From positions 36,580,001-36,644,000 of the forward strand of contig OY292278.1 in assembly GCA_958496175.1 (NCBI GenBank): a DNA stretch of 64,000 nt, read 5' to 3'. The DNA comes from Sisyra terminalis. Taxonomy: Eukaryota; Arthropoda; Insecta; Neuroptera; Sisyridae. This document shows positions 36,371 through 48,189 of this stretch, piece by piece. The notes beneath the pieces are model-generated. The model had not been told where the DNA came from. It saw only the letters and a list, made by a program, of their open reading frames with translations, and ran no database searches. Both the position numbers and the translations under genes were made by a program. The number at the start of each line of letters is the position of its first letter. Positions within the stretch are counted from its first letter, which is position 1.

Positions 36371-39300
36371 ACCTAGATAGCCAAACTAATTTTCTATACA
36401 TTCCTAAAAATTTTCGAAAAGTTATCCTCTTTATCGAATTCAGAAGGATTAACACTTTCTTGCGTTCAGCATCCAAAAAACCCTTTTCAACGTTTAAAAA
36501 GGCGATGGTTAAGATATCACCTTCCCAGTTTATACAGAGTTCCAATGCGGATTGGTGCATTTGGACTTGAGTTTCTATTTAAATTAAATTATACTTTTTT
36601 ATTCAACACTACTTTTGCTTATTATTGAATATCTTAATTTAATAGTACAAATTATTAAGAAAAAAAATTGATAAATTATTATAAAAAACTATTAAGAAAA
36701 CAGGATAACAGGATGAGGAAGCTGTAGCCTCTTTTTTTCTTGGTTGAGACCTAATATATTCTTTTTTATGGCCTTAACTATTATGATTGTATATTTTTGA
36801 TGATATTTAGGTGGCAGCTTTTTTTTGCAGCCAGTTGGGGCAATAAATTCTCAAAAATAGCACTCATTTTTAAGTTTTCAGAATTTGGAAAGGTACAAAA
36901 ATAAAATAATTCCCCAAAGATCTGTCGGTCGTAAAACACGAAAACTCTTCTCAAAACTGAAGAGTTATTGAATCATTGACGTTATAGCCTCCCTTATTTT
37001 TTTTTACGTCAAAACGATAAAGATAACAACATTATTGTGCTCCATTATTTCTCTGGTAGTTCTCACACTAAACATTGGTTTTATTGACATGAAACAAATA
37101 TGAAATTGTCGCAACGTATAGCTTCTGGATTTCAGGACGTAATGGTGTGGGGGGGAGAGTATGAGGTCGTCTGGAACAGAGGGAGATAAGAGGCGCTAGT
37201 GGGAGTGGGAACGTTTTTATTTTCTTGTGTTATTAGTAATTGAATTGATAAAAGAACACAAAATAGAGTCACTCCTAAAAAGAGGAATGTTTCCAGAGAT
37301 TAGATTAAATATCCAGTTTCCGTTTCATGTAACATGTCTTTTGTCCCTCTCCTTCTTAATCGTCTCTAGTTCCGTTTATCATTTCCAATTTTCACCCTTG
37401 TCAATGGAAAAAAAGACTCACCTCCCCCTCCGTAGCTGCAACCTACGGCAACCGATAGGTTTGTTTTGTTGTAAATTTACTTGACTTCATTCAATATTTG
37501 TGTTTTAAATTTCCAAATGGCAGTTTAGGAAATGGAAACAGAACGGGAAGGGGATTGGGGATATTTCCTGGAAGCTAGTGGAACGATTAAGTCCCCACTG
37601 GCCGCCCCTTTGCTCTGACACATGAACATTTTGGGGAAATAACGTTTGGGCTGTTGTCGTTATCGTTATCTGGTGGAACGTTTTGAAATTTATTGTGATG
37701 ATTTTCGAACGATTTTTGGGGGATGTTCGACAAGGGATGGGTGTATAAATACAATTGTCTGGATATGTGAGTAAGTTTGGGGATGATGTGACTTCTCACG
37801 CAAGCGTAAAGGTGCCCCCGTTTTGTCCTTTTCTCTATCCCATTATAACGTATTATATAAATTTTCTATCGATATAAATTTTTGATATCGCAATATACGA
37901 GCGATTGTTTTGGAAAATCGCTTCAGGATGTCTTTTCAGAAGGAGCGCGCGAATAGTTCGATAGCAGGGAATAGGCGATATAAATTTAAAGGACTCTTTC
38001 AATAGATAAATATACATATATACATTTATTTATCGATACGGGAACAAGTCATTTTAAATAAGGGATGAATGATTTATTCGTAAAACATTTTCCCTTATTT
38101 TGAGGTTTGCAGTGAATTACGTTTGAACGAAAACGAGCATCAGATATATAAATCCATAAAATTTACCCTTGACATCCTTGAAATTGATCCAAAAACATTC
38201 AAATAAGGGTGCGAAATTATTCTCGTTTGAAAACGTCAAAAAATCATTTTATTTATGAATGGTTAGTTAATAAATTTTGACGTTTCTTGATTACATGTTT
38301 AATCCTGTTTGATGGGAGACACATGTCACCCTATCGAAACCACCCTTTTCTTTGAGATTTTTTGTTGTGACGACTTGGGGTGGTCATCAAGCATTTCAAT
38401 TGAAGGTTGTCGTGGTTTCTAGAATGGCAAAGCTTTGAGATCAATAGCGTATTATTAGCCAGTTTGAATGTGCAATAGGGGATGTTTTTTTTTGAAAATA
38501 TTCAATCAGCTTGATCTGTGAAGCTTTTACAATGAGCTTTTTGTTAAAAAAGTAGGCTATGAATCGTCTTCTTGGACTTATCATTTCGTCAATGGTCAAG
38601 TGAATCAGAAGTGCGTGTGATATCATCCCTGAGGGATGGGATAATCAGAGAGGTTGCGTGCAAATGCGTGCTACAATGGTGGATTTGGGGTTGTTTAAGT
38701 TCGAGTGTCCCTTATCATTTACACGATATTTACATTATCAAGCGACAGATGTCGCTTGACACTTACGAATCGTTAAATATTGAAACGTAGAATACAAAAA
38801 TTTTCTGTGGTCTAATTCGATTTGGTCTAATTTAATCGATAATTTCATAATCATAATTTCGTTCTGCCTCGGCAATGTGTTACTTGTTTAATTTTCCATT
38901 GAATTATCATCCCTTAATCTGTTCCCTCGATTAACGCCCGTGACCACTCATTCGGCCACCAACTCGCACGTTTTCGATTCGATTAATACAATAAAAAAGA
39001 TTTTAATTTTTTTGAATTCGAGCTCGATCAAGCAGAAATTTTTATTCAAGCGGAATTGCTTTATGTCATTTTTTCATAAATGAAAAAAAAAACAACAACT
39101 AAGGGATGGGGGAAAAGTTTCAATAAACCAAGATTTATTATATACACAAATTTTTGTTTTGGATACATCAAAATTTTTTGCATTCTGCACAGAGATATAA
39201 ATCGTCCTAATTGCCTGTTTAATGAGAACCAATCATGACGAATAAATTCTCATCCCCCAACCCCCCACACAAAATTTTTTGTTCTCACCAGGATAAAATT

Positions 39301-41955
39301 GAAAAAAAATGCATACATCAGGATAATCACCGTCGAGCAATGAACAAAGCGCATATTTAACGAGATATAATCGACAAGTGGATTTTATTAAGGGAGAGCA
39401 GGGGGATGAAATCAGTACGAATTGGTGGAATGGGGCCAATTGACGAGAAATGACTTTGAATTCCAATGATGATGCGCTATATTCGATACTCTATTTAATG
39501 TTTTTATCTAAACCTCTCCAACACATGGGGTGTGGAAAGGGGATGAAAAAAATTCATTCCCCGTTTTTCGTCCGTTTGAACAAATATATCAAAAATGAAA
39601 AAAAAAATTAATAAATCGCCCTAATGGTCACTATCAATTGAAAGTTTTTTTTATTCGTAGTAGGCCTTGATTTGAATGATTTTTTTCAATTTTAGTGAAT
39701 GATTTTTTTAATATCTCTAATAAATCTTTCATAAAGCCATCCCGCGCTATTACAACGCATTAAAATAGGGGTTGTTATTTGAAATAATTAAAGTCTCATT
39801 CACGCAATCCATGGAAATATGAATCACGAGGGGGTTGCATTTGAAAAATATTTTGCATCAAATGTAAGCTTAAAAGCTTCTTTTGCTACACTATAAATAT
39901 TAATAGAGAATATGAATGGATCGAAGTTGACGTTGAAATGTTAAAAAAAACGAAGTGAAAAACTAGTGAGCTTTGGATAATTCAAAGGTTGCTCGATCTG
40001 AAAATTATGAATTTTTATATAATTCAACAGTTTCTCGTAATGGACCAATTTATTAAATTAGTTCACATTTCGTCCGATACGAGTCGGAAATGAGGACGGA
40101 CAGAAATTGTGGTGGAATGGATCAGGGGACGTGTAGGAGTTTGGGGTTGAGAGTTGTGGCACGAATAGAAGTTTTCAAACCGAAGTCTCGGTTGGTACGG
40201 ATGAATAATTTCCCATAATTTTCCCATTTTCGTTACAGTAAAACCATTAAGGTCCTCATTAAAGTATTAAAGGTGGCTGGCATGGCGGTAATAAGGACCA
40301 CATGTCTCGAAATCGTTACTGTAATGATTTTTTTGTTCGTTTTCCGGGATGAAATTTCAGGATGATGGCGAAAAAAAATGATCGCTAAGTTTATCCGGGA
40401 AGCATTCCGGTAACTCCCCCGCAGTGCCGGCTGACGGGTAGTTTTCTTCGTCGTAGTTTTCCGTATATTTAAGGATAATGTATCTGTCTGCGTTTTACGT
40501 TAGCGTTATCTATTCCTGTTCGAATAACGCAGATGTTTCAAATTGTTGTACACCGACTTTATTATGTAAAATTAAGTTTCGTACGAAGAAATTTGAATCG
40601 TAAATTACCGGCGAACACACCAGAAAATCATTGAATAGTTTTGTCTAATTTGAAACTTTTTAAGCCCCCAACTACCCTTAACTTTAAGCGAACAAAAATT
40701 ACTTTAACGAAAAAATTTACACAAGTAAAAAATTTAGTTTCAGAATATTCAATTAAATGAAAACGAAATTCTGATGGATACAAATTTATAAAAATGAACT
40801 TTTTCAACCTTAGAGGAATAACTATAAATTTTTCTATTCATATAAATCGGTGGTTCTTTACCTTATTGGAGGTTGCATTTGCGCATTTACCGAACCCTTC
40901 TATATTGAAAAAATAAAATAAGATTTTTCAAGTTCAAAACATAGGTACATAGTTATACATTGTAGATCATATGCATTAGCATTGCATTTTATCCTTTTGT
41001 AAACCTCGAATTTTGGCTGAAATTGACTAAATGATTGTCAAAACCTGAGTTTACTAGTTGGTAATCTTAAAAAATATATTTTTTAGTCTAGAAAATCCAA
41101 GTTGATTCTTTTTCAATGATGTATAAAATAGGGTTCTTATTTTTATAGATTTCAAAGTTACAGCTTAATATAATCAAAAAAAGTACTAGCTTTTGTATGT
41201 ATTTTAATAAACACTATATCTATAACTTTTACTCTCACATGAATGGTTATGGAGGAAAACCACAAGAAAATGTAGAAATAATTTTTCTTACTACACCCAA
41301 GTCTGATAGCAATTTTGTTTACGTCAAAAAATACTTGAAAAAGAAACCCATATATTTTTCCTATTTTCGAAATTGATCCTTGAATTTCGTGAAGTTCTTT
41401 AATATGAAAACTTGGTAAATTAAAGACTGTAAAACTCCCAACATTACTGCTTGAGTTTTCATTATTTTATCATATTTTATTTAGAAAATGTCAAGTTTCA
41501 AGAATTTTTTCTGTGTTAGTACCATTTTTCTGAGCTGGATTTTATCAATTCATTTGAAAATTTCTTTTAAAGGAAACCAAAAGTACCACAAACTTAATAT
41601 AAACTTATAGGCTATTCTTTGGTTGCACACAATACGTAGCCATGTTTTCTAAGCCTCACGTATAGGTCAGTTCTCAATTGTGCGTAAATAAATAAACTTT
41701 TGACCATTGATTTTTGTAATCAAATAGACAGAATAGTGATAGAGAGAGGTAACCTAAAGTACATAGAAATTTAATTTTTCTTCTCACTTTTTAACATTTG
41801 AAAATTCCAATTGTATGGTTTCCAATAATGAAAAAATGGGTTAGTAAATAATTAACATAAATTATTGACAATAATTAAATTAATAACAAAACTGAATATT
41901 GGTAATTGTAATTCAAAATTATGTGACTATAAAGTAAAATAAAATGTTTAAGCAC
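36371..41955. other. Transposon-poor block, no gene (37.1-40.6 kb core)
   Basis: From about 37100 to 40600 the DNA is GC-richer and apparently single-copy, with some 14 GGGATG/CATCCC copies (for example 37722, 37735, 37781, 38061, 38461, 38907, 39100, 39250, 39404, 39541 and 40348) and a palindromic CATCCCTGAGGGATG near 38624. Frames of 60-90 codons exist on both strands without domains. A pyrimidine tract plus CAG at about 40430 lies before a GTAGTT, but the implied 13-nt exon is not convincing. Beyond 40600 the DNA returns to plain AT-rich sequence. Confidence 0.45.
38738..38759. repeat. Perfect short palindrome
   Basis: Arms TCAAGCGACA and TGTCGCTTGA are perfectly complementary, separated by GA. 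A 10-bp stem with a 2-base spacer in otherwise unstructured DNA is more likely a protein-binding dyad or cruciform than an RNA hairpin, whose loop would be too tight. It lies within the transposon-poor block. Confidence 0.8.
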
Positions 41956-42045
41956 AGGGGTGGCCAATCCAAATGATATTGCGGGCCTTTCCATCTATAT
42001 GGAAATGCATCATAACTCCACGAGCCACATATAAAGTTGTATCTT
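41956..42045 (+). mobile_element. hAT terminal fragment
   Basis: CAGGGGTGGCCAATCCAAAT followed by GCGGGCC matches the style of hAT element ends (CAG-GGGTGG-CAA, then a GCGGGCC box). Only one end is visible, so the element is truncated or its other end has diverged. Confidence 0.45.
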
Positions 42046-42148
42046 TATATTAGATTTAAATACACTGTAGATATTTATATTGGTTTTCATCCCTTCATCC
42101 CCCATTCAAATGCATCTCGCCTTAAAATAAATTAAAATTATTCAAGCC

Positions 42149-42265
42149 TACTAGTGGCCAAGTTAAAGTCAAAGTCAAAGTCAAAGTGGTTGCTTCAAAA
42201 CTGGTAGATGTGGGGTTTGAATCTCGAATCCAGAAAATTCTCGATATAATCCAAATTTTTGTATT
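42149..42265 (+). mobile_element. tRNA-derived SINE head, copy 2
   Basis: ACTAGTGGCCAAGT (A-box-like), CTTCAAAACTGGTAGATGTG and GGTTTGAATC (B-box, 42214-42223) line up with the copy at 11578-11665. A hexamer AAAGTC is tandemly repeated four times between A box and middle segment (about 42164-42187), lengthening this copy. Downstream CTCGATATAATCCAAATTTT corresponds to the region after the B box in copy 1. Confidence 0.6.
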
Positions 42266-43420
42266 CATTTGATTGTATTTTAGTATTGTTTATTTTTAAT
42301 TTTCCACCCTCTGTAGCAAATTAACGGTACAATGTAGATTTAAAAATTTCCCCACCAGTTAAAAATGAAAGGAAAATTTTGTTACCAAGGAAGTTATGAG
42401 GTGTCAATATCAGAATTTCCTGTGTAGTAGAAATTGAATTGAATTATATTTTCACAAAAGGCAAAAGCTGTAAACAAATGTTTTTAATACTTGATTATGT
42501 CTAACCGAAGTCGTGGGTATTGGAAAGACCAATAAAATAATTAAGAAAAAATTGAGGAACGAAAAAGTATATTTGAATTTAGTTCAAATCGGGGAGCATT
42601 AACTTAATCGAGAGTTGTGAATCACGGATTTTTTACGATTCACGTTCAGTGTCTCTCATTCACACTCGACCCTCTTCCCGGTTGAACTCCCGAACCATTG
42701 TACAGGATTCAGTCTAAATCCCAAACCGCACTAAAGTGATTTATATTGTCAATGCCAAAAACGAACGAAGTCGGCGACAATATTTGCGCTCCTTTTTCGG
42801 CAGGCTCCAAACCGCCCACATACCCATTTTCCCGAATCCAGGATTACACTCGCGTCTCACTCGCACTTATCGATGTAATGCCGCTCATCCGGGACTGCAT
42901 TCAAGCTTCATTCGACTTATCTCTCGGACCGAAAGACCTTACACGAAACACACCGAAATCGAAATTGATTCAAGGGGATGGAATGGGGTTGATTAAATGG
43001 AGATAACAAAAAATGTCTCTATGAAAGAAACGATTTTTTTTTCTGTGAATAATTTCGTTCGGTTTATCGAAATCGATTTGTAAGTCCCGGAGATTATCGT
43101 TGAGCGATTCTTATCATTTTTTGGTACGTTTGACATGTTTGAGGAGCCCAAATGTTCACTTCATCCCTTATCAATGTGAGTTTTTTTGTGTGTGTTTATT
43201 TAAAGAAGATGAAGGGAAAAATACACAACAGAAAGTCCATCAAATTTATTTATTTTTATCTTTCTATTTCGAGGAGATTTTCCGTCTTGTGTTCTCTCGT
43301 CCAGGCGATAAGATAGGTTTCGGACTTTCGGGCTCGATTGACGAAATTTTCTCTACTTTTTCTTCCTTTTTCTATATAGATATATACAAATGTTGTGCCA
43401 GATAAATGCTTTTCAAATGA
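42266..43420. other. Single-copy-like block with overlapping frames
   Basis: From about 42560 the DNA is GC-richer. Two 86-codon + frames overlap almost completely at 42736-43006, and a 101-codon + frame covers 43100-43405. Peptides include QDYTRVSLALIDVMPLIRDC and FSRPGDKIGFGLSGSIDEIF. No domain is recognised and frames overlap, so these are not called genes. CATCCC occurs near 43163 and GGGATG near 42975. Confidence 0.4.
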
Positions 43421-46400
43421 GAATAAATATTGGACTTGCTTTGTAGACGGATCTGTTGATTCAAGAACTCCATCAAGACGATAAGAAGCAAAGCCTCACA
43501 TTAATGATTTAAAGAGTTAATTAAAAATAAATAATTCCAATGAAATTTAAATGAAAATTAGGTTCAACCCTCGTGAAAATTGAACTTTATTGAATAGAAA
43601 AAAATTGAATTCTCAATTATGAACCCATGGGAATTTCAAATAAGTCAAACAAAGATATAATTTAAATTTATGAAATTCAATAAGCAACGTTTGCTTAAGC
43701 TTTTAAAGCATTCAGAGGTACTTTATTGTTAGTTCTACCACCCACTGACTTCTTGAAAATTTGGTCCGAGTACTTTTTGTTTGAATTACCCTTAATATTT
43801 TTTGCAAAACTAAAAATATTCATTCGTCTCCATAAATTTAGTTCCACCAATAAAATTAAACTTTTTCCTCTGACAATAATTATATATGAAAAATTTATCA
43901 GTCAAATTTTAGGAAATATTAAGTAACAAATTAAGGCCCACTATTTTTACTCATGGATTGATAGATTATTTCCTTAAGATAACTATTAAATAGATAAATA
44001 AAATCTGTTAGAAAACTCCTACACATATCACTACTCGAAAGTGAAAATTCGCATGTATTGTCAATTCTTCGGATAAAATTTTCCCTGAAAGATAAATTTC
44101 ATTATCTTAGTATAAAAATACCTCCCCTTAGAAAACTTTATATATAATTAGTAAAATGATGTTGAAACAATTATTTTTGTATCATATTACTAGTAGTTGC
44201 CAACATCTAACTAAAGATTTTATCTCAATAAAATGTTTAATATGAGATAATGTAGAGTTAATCAAAAATCGAAATTTTAAATTTAATAATCAAAGTGTTG
44301 TAAATATAAAAAAGTTCATCTAAAATTATATTAAGAAATTAGATATTAGTGTTTTTTATATCATTTTAATAACAGCATTTTAAATAACGCCATTTCACTA
44401 AATTAGTATGAAAGTTTAATACTTATGTAGTACTTATACCAAATAGGCGATTTTTAATTTTGGTTCGTTTTTCAACAATCAAACTTTTTAAAATCTATTT
44501 TTTTATGAACAAATGGTTGTTATCTGGAGTAATTATATATTCGGCTGAAAAACATTAAGGTATCAATTTTTTGCCATATACTTCACTGTCAATTCAAATA
44601 TAAAATCTTCGATACTAACTTTTTTTCGGTATTTACAACAATTTGAAAACCAATTATTGTTATTGAAAATAAATAAAATATTCGAATTTACTTCCACGCT
44701 TTCCACCTATTTCCAACAATTTTGTATGTACAACGTCCAAATGAGCGAAATCGAATTACTTTTTAGTCATGATAATCAAAATAAAGGTCATAATTTTTTT
44801 CGTTTTACATTGTATTTTCAAATATAAGAGCATATTTGTGTCGATGAAATTTGGAAAGTGTTTTCCTTATACGATGCAGATATACAATAAGAAAGGGTTT
44901 TTGAAAATTTCTCCCCTAAAAGAGTGAAAAACGGTAGCCAAGTTTGTAAGGGATAACGTTTAATAAAAAATCGAAATTTCAAATTTAATAATCAATCAAA
45001 GTCCGTTAAAGGCGAAACGTTATTACTGGTTAGTATAAAACAAAATTGATTTACTATTAGAAACAAAAATGTAGGGTCTGCTTAAAAATTTAAGACTCTG
45101 ATAAGTAGATATATCTGAAAAGGTTAAATTAAGTTTATAAATGAGCATTATGTTTTTTGGTTTTCAATTATTGTAAACCTGAAAATTCGAAATACGTATT
45201 CACAAATAAACACATTAGTGAGTGAGTATCCTTACCAACGTTTTGAATGCGTAAGGGTGATAACAGAGCGAATGCGTATAGCCTATTCTGCAAGGACGCA
45301 TGGCAAGATAGTCAATTTATATATAAGATACTTCATCAGTGGTGGCAGCAATTTGTATCACTGATGAAGCTTGCTAGCCAATTGAAATGCATATTTGAGC
45401 AATACATGATTAAAACATTTATTTCAACATTGCTCCAATCTTTACGTCGTTAATGATTATATGATTATTTTGATAATATTGTAACAAATATATGAAAATA
45501 TTAGGTGATAAAATGCAGGTGGTAAAATATATAAAGGTGACCACCATTATATGTGTAAAATATACAACTAAATTTTATCAATGAATATTTTTAAATCTTA
45601 TTTTAAAAATTGGTTTAAACAGTTTAATATTTTGAGTGAATTTTAATCAAAAATTGGATAGTACTTCTCAGTGTGGTGGGCACCTGAATTTTAGAAGGTG
45701 ACTCCACTAACATATGGAGAAAAGCTCTTTCTCCCTTATTAATTAGGCTGCAATTGTAATCAAAAGTCGACAAATTTATACTGTGTCACGCAAGAAAAGT
45801 CGCAAGTACTAAGTAGTAATTTCATTTGTTGTAAAAAATATTTTCCTGCAAAATATTAAGTTAAAAAAGAGCTTTAAAGCTTTTCGAAACTTAATCTTTT
45901 GTTTAATTTTTACCGCGCGCAATGATTTGAGTGTAGATATCCAAGTTCAACATTCCGTTTGATTTTTTTTTAAATCTTCGTGATTTTTTTTCGGATTCCA
46001 GCTGTAGAGTTTTAAACAAAGAGGTTTTGCTTATCTGCCTTATACTTTTTCAAAATGAAAAATTGCTCCAAGATTGCCAACGGCGCTTATATTCGGTCAA
46101 AATGAGTTATTCTTGTAGGTACCACATGTCTTGATATTCAAAAGATAACATGTAATAGATCATAGTTAGCTGAGGGCTTTTTTGTTTTTGTTTTTTTATT
46201 TTAAATCGAATAACAGATGTCATTACGGTGAGAGATTTAATTAAATGTCCATTAAATCATTTGTGGTTTCATTTTAAAGATACAAAGTTATGTACTTGCT
46301 TTTTGTTGTTGTTTTTTTTTTCAAAAAAATTATTGGCAATTATTATTATACTAAATGTAGCTTTAAGTTTTAAATTGACATTTGAAATATGTTTATTTTA

Positions 46401-46930
46401 TTAACTTTTTAGTTAAAGTATCTGAATTATTGCATGTTTCATAGATAATTGTATACAGTTGATGAAGGTTAACAATCACAGTTTCTCACGTAAAAAACTG
46501 AGATTTTTTTTTCTTGTACTAAATCCATTGGGGTTCCCTATTTTATATTTAATTTTTATGATAACTACTAGAGAAAAGGAAAATATTTATTCCGATAATT
46601 TTTTTAGGGATATAGAATATTTGTGGTGTGTCAAAGTGGACAAAAACACCCTTAGAAAACCATAATATGGGATATTGAAATTTACTAAAAAATCCATTCT
46701 CTCAACTTCATATTAAATCAAACTTTTTTTTTTTATTTCCACTTAATTTGCACAATCTGCCTCTTGGTAATAATTGCAATTTGTCGTCTTGTCCTGCTCT
46801 TGAATTGGTTGTGTCCACCAACACAACTCAATATTTATTTATTAATTAAATTATTTAATTTGATTCACTTAATCAAACTTCAATAATATATTTTATTTTA
46901 CAATCGCCAACTTCCTAAAGAAAAATAACT
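43421..46930. other. AT-rich DNA, possible element debris
   Basis: No gene. Direct repeats near 44256 and 44962 share AAATCGAAATTTNAAATTTA and AATAATCA. A perfect 11-bp hairpin (CTTCATCAGTG 45331-45341, CACTGATGAAG 45359-45369, 17-base loop) contains CTGATGA on each strand head to head, followed on the + strand by AATTGAAATGC, resembling a pair of decayed hammerhead-like motifs. GCGAAACGTTATTACTGG near 45013 may be another junction of that kind. Confidence 0.4.
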
Positions 46931-46938
46931 TCAATATC

Positions 46939-47128
46939 GCATTTTCAACAAACAACAACATGATGAAAATCCTTAAGTCATTGGAGAACAACCAAATTAC
47001 AATGAAAAACAAAACCGGAATAAATAAAATTAAATGTGGCTCCTGTGAAAAATTCTACATTGCCCAAACTGGTAGATCTTTCGAAACAAGATATAAGGAA
47101 CATACACTCAAGAATCATGTCATTGGTT
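46939..47128 (+). pseudogene. Penelope-like element GIY-YIG domain fragment
   Basis: The + frame reads TGINKIKCGSCEKFYIAQTG followed by RSFETRYKEHT. It matches the GIY-YIG endonuclease of Penelope-like retroelements (GVYKIKC-C-KFYIGQTGRSFKTRYKEH), with the second signature changed from YIG to YIA. The frame is open from about 46939 (FSTNNNMMKILKSLENNQIT) and stops at 47126-47128 soon after the conserved EH. The rest of the domain is displaced to 47800-48021 by inserted DNA. The upstream reverse transcriptase of the element is absent, so this is a 5'-truncated copy. Confidence 0.8.
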
Positions 47129-47629
47129 AAAATATATAAAGTTTTAGTAACAAATTCACTGATTGGTCGAATTAAAGATTGAGCTTTGTACGATGTGCTA
47201 TGATTGGCCCATGCATCCTGCGCCATTCAAATAACTACAGTGCCTTGATTTGTACAAAGTAAGCTTAGTATTTCTCGTTTAAAGTGACTTTTGAGTACAG
47301 AACATTTGGAACGGTATTTCTTTCGATTTATTATTCATATATCGCAAAGAAAATGATTGTGTTTTTAAATAATTTTTCTATGTAACTTTTAATAACTTAT
47401 AATCCAGAATTAATAATTTTCAATTTAAAATTTACTTTTGAGGATGAAGAGCGTTGATGTTGTAAGGGCTATTTTTCTTCGCACAGTTAAGACCGTCTTA
47501 ATAAAGGTTCGTTAACCAATAGAACCATAAAAAAAAATTCTTATCATATTTTGGCAACTTATTTTGTTATTCTAATTTTGATCATTATTGCGATCAACGA
47601 TCATTGGTCTTATTGTTTAAAACCGAAAT
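47129..47629. other. Insert between the two Penelope fragments
   Basis: About 0.5 kb of AT-rich sequence of unknown origin that, with the following LINE fragment, separates the two halves of the Penelope ORF. No coding similarity was recognised. A minus-strand frame (46978-47226) is antisense to the GIY-YIG fragment and not real. Confidence 0.4.
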
Positions 47630-47815
47630 TTTAACTTACGATTTGAAGTCTTTGAATGAAGTCGAATAATTCGCTTTCACTATTCGCATTTATGATTGTA
47701 TCGTCTACGAATCGAAGGTTGGAAAATCGCTTTTCACCAATTTTAATTCCACTATTGTACTCCTCCAAAGTAAGCTCCAGTATAATCTCTCCTACTCAAA
47801 CTTCAAATTTTACAA
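47630..47815 (-). pseudogene. LINE reverse transcriptase fragment, RTE-like
   Basis: The minus strand reads VGEIILELTLEEYNSGIKIG, then EKRFSNLRFVDDTIINANSE, then SELFDFIQRLQIVS in one frame. This is the palm region around the catalytic YADD box of RTE/CR1-like LINEs (GIKIGGKRINNLRYADDTVLLA-S-EEL), here FVDD. It runs opposite to the surrounding Penelope fragments and belongs to the DNA that interrupts them. Both ends are truncated. The + strand frame covering 47656-47800 is its antisense and should not be read as protein. Confidence 0.8.
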
Positions 47816-48021
47816 AGCACCTTTATGACGAAAATCATCAATGCTTAAATTTCGAAACAAATTTTAACCTATTACATATATGCAAGAAAGTATCACTTAT
47901 GAACACCCTAGAAGAATATGAAATATACATAGCACACAAACTAGATCCAAATAACATCCTTATCGATAAATTATACAATACAAACAACCTATATGAAATT
48001 TGTTTACAATTGACAAAATAA
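47800..48021 (+). pseudogene. Penelope-like element C-terminal ORF fragment
   Basis: SNFTKHLYDENHQCLNF and LLHICKKVSLMNTLEEYEIY correspond to the end of Penelope-like proteins (FAKHLLE-NH and ILH-EKG--LNTLEE-EIYKH). The frame runs to a TAA at 48019-48021. It resumes the ORF interrupted after 47104. Eight bases after the stop comes a hammerhead-like motif (48029-48063), the position expected for the start of the downstream terminal repeat in these elements. Confidence 0.8.
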
Positions 48022-48028
48022 TCATTCC

Positions 48029-48063
48029 CTGATGATAACAGCCAAAAACTGTTAAAACGCGTC
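48029..48063 (+). ncRNA. Hammerhead-like motif after Penelope stop codon
   Basis: CTGATGA, one T, stem II AACAG/CTGTT with loop CCAAAAA, then AAAAC, GC and GTC. The classical core would be GAAAC at this place, so the G is changed to A. GTC fits the cleavage triplet. The spacing (one unpaired base after CTGATGA, very short stem III) is the same as in the 50201 and 14571 motifs. Stem I pairing is poor in this copy. The position directly after the Penelope ORF is the main support, since Penelope-like elements are known to carry minimal hammerheads in their terminal repeats. Confidence 0.5.
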
Positions 48064-48189
48064 GTAATAAAGAAATTGAGTCATAGGACATTATTCATTA
48101 TTCATTAATAAATAAATAAATAAATATTTTTTTTTTTATATAAATAAGTGAGATTTGCTTTCCTGTTATCCCGATTACATACATTTGGG

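Noticed and set aside
40418..40442. 13-nt exon between CCCCCGCAG and GTAGTT
   Set aside because: Weak acceptor tract, non-consensus donor and an implausibly small size.
43100..43405. 101-codon + frame
   Set aside because: Phe/Ser-rich with no domain, and no splice signals pairing with a neighbour.
47656..47799. N-terminal half of the 121-codon frame ending at 48021
   Set aside because: It is the antisense of a LINE reverse transcriptase; only the part after about 47800 is genuine Penelope sequence.
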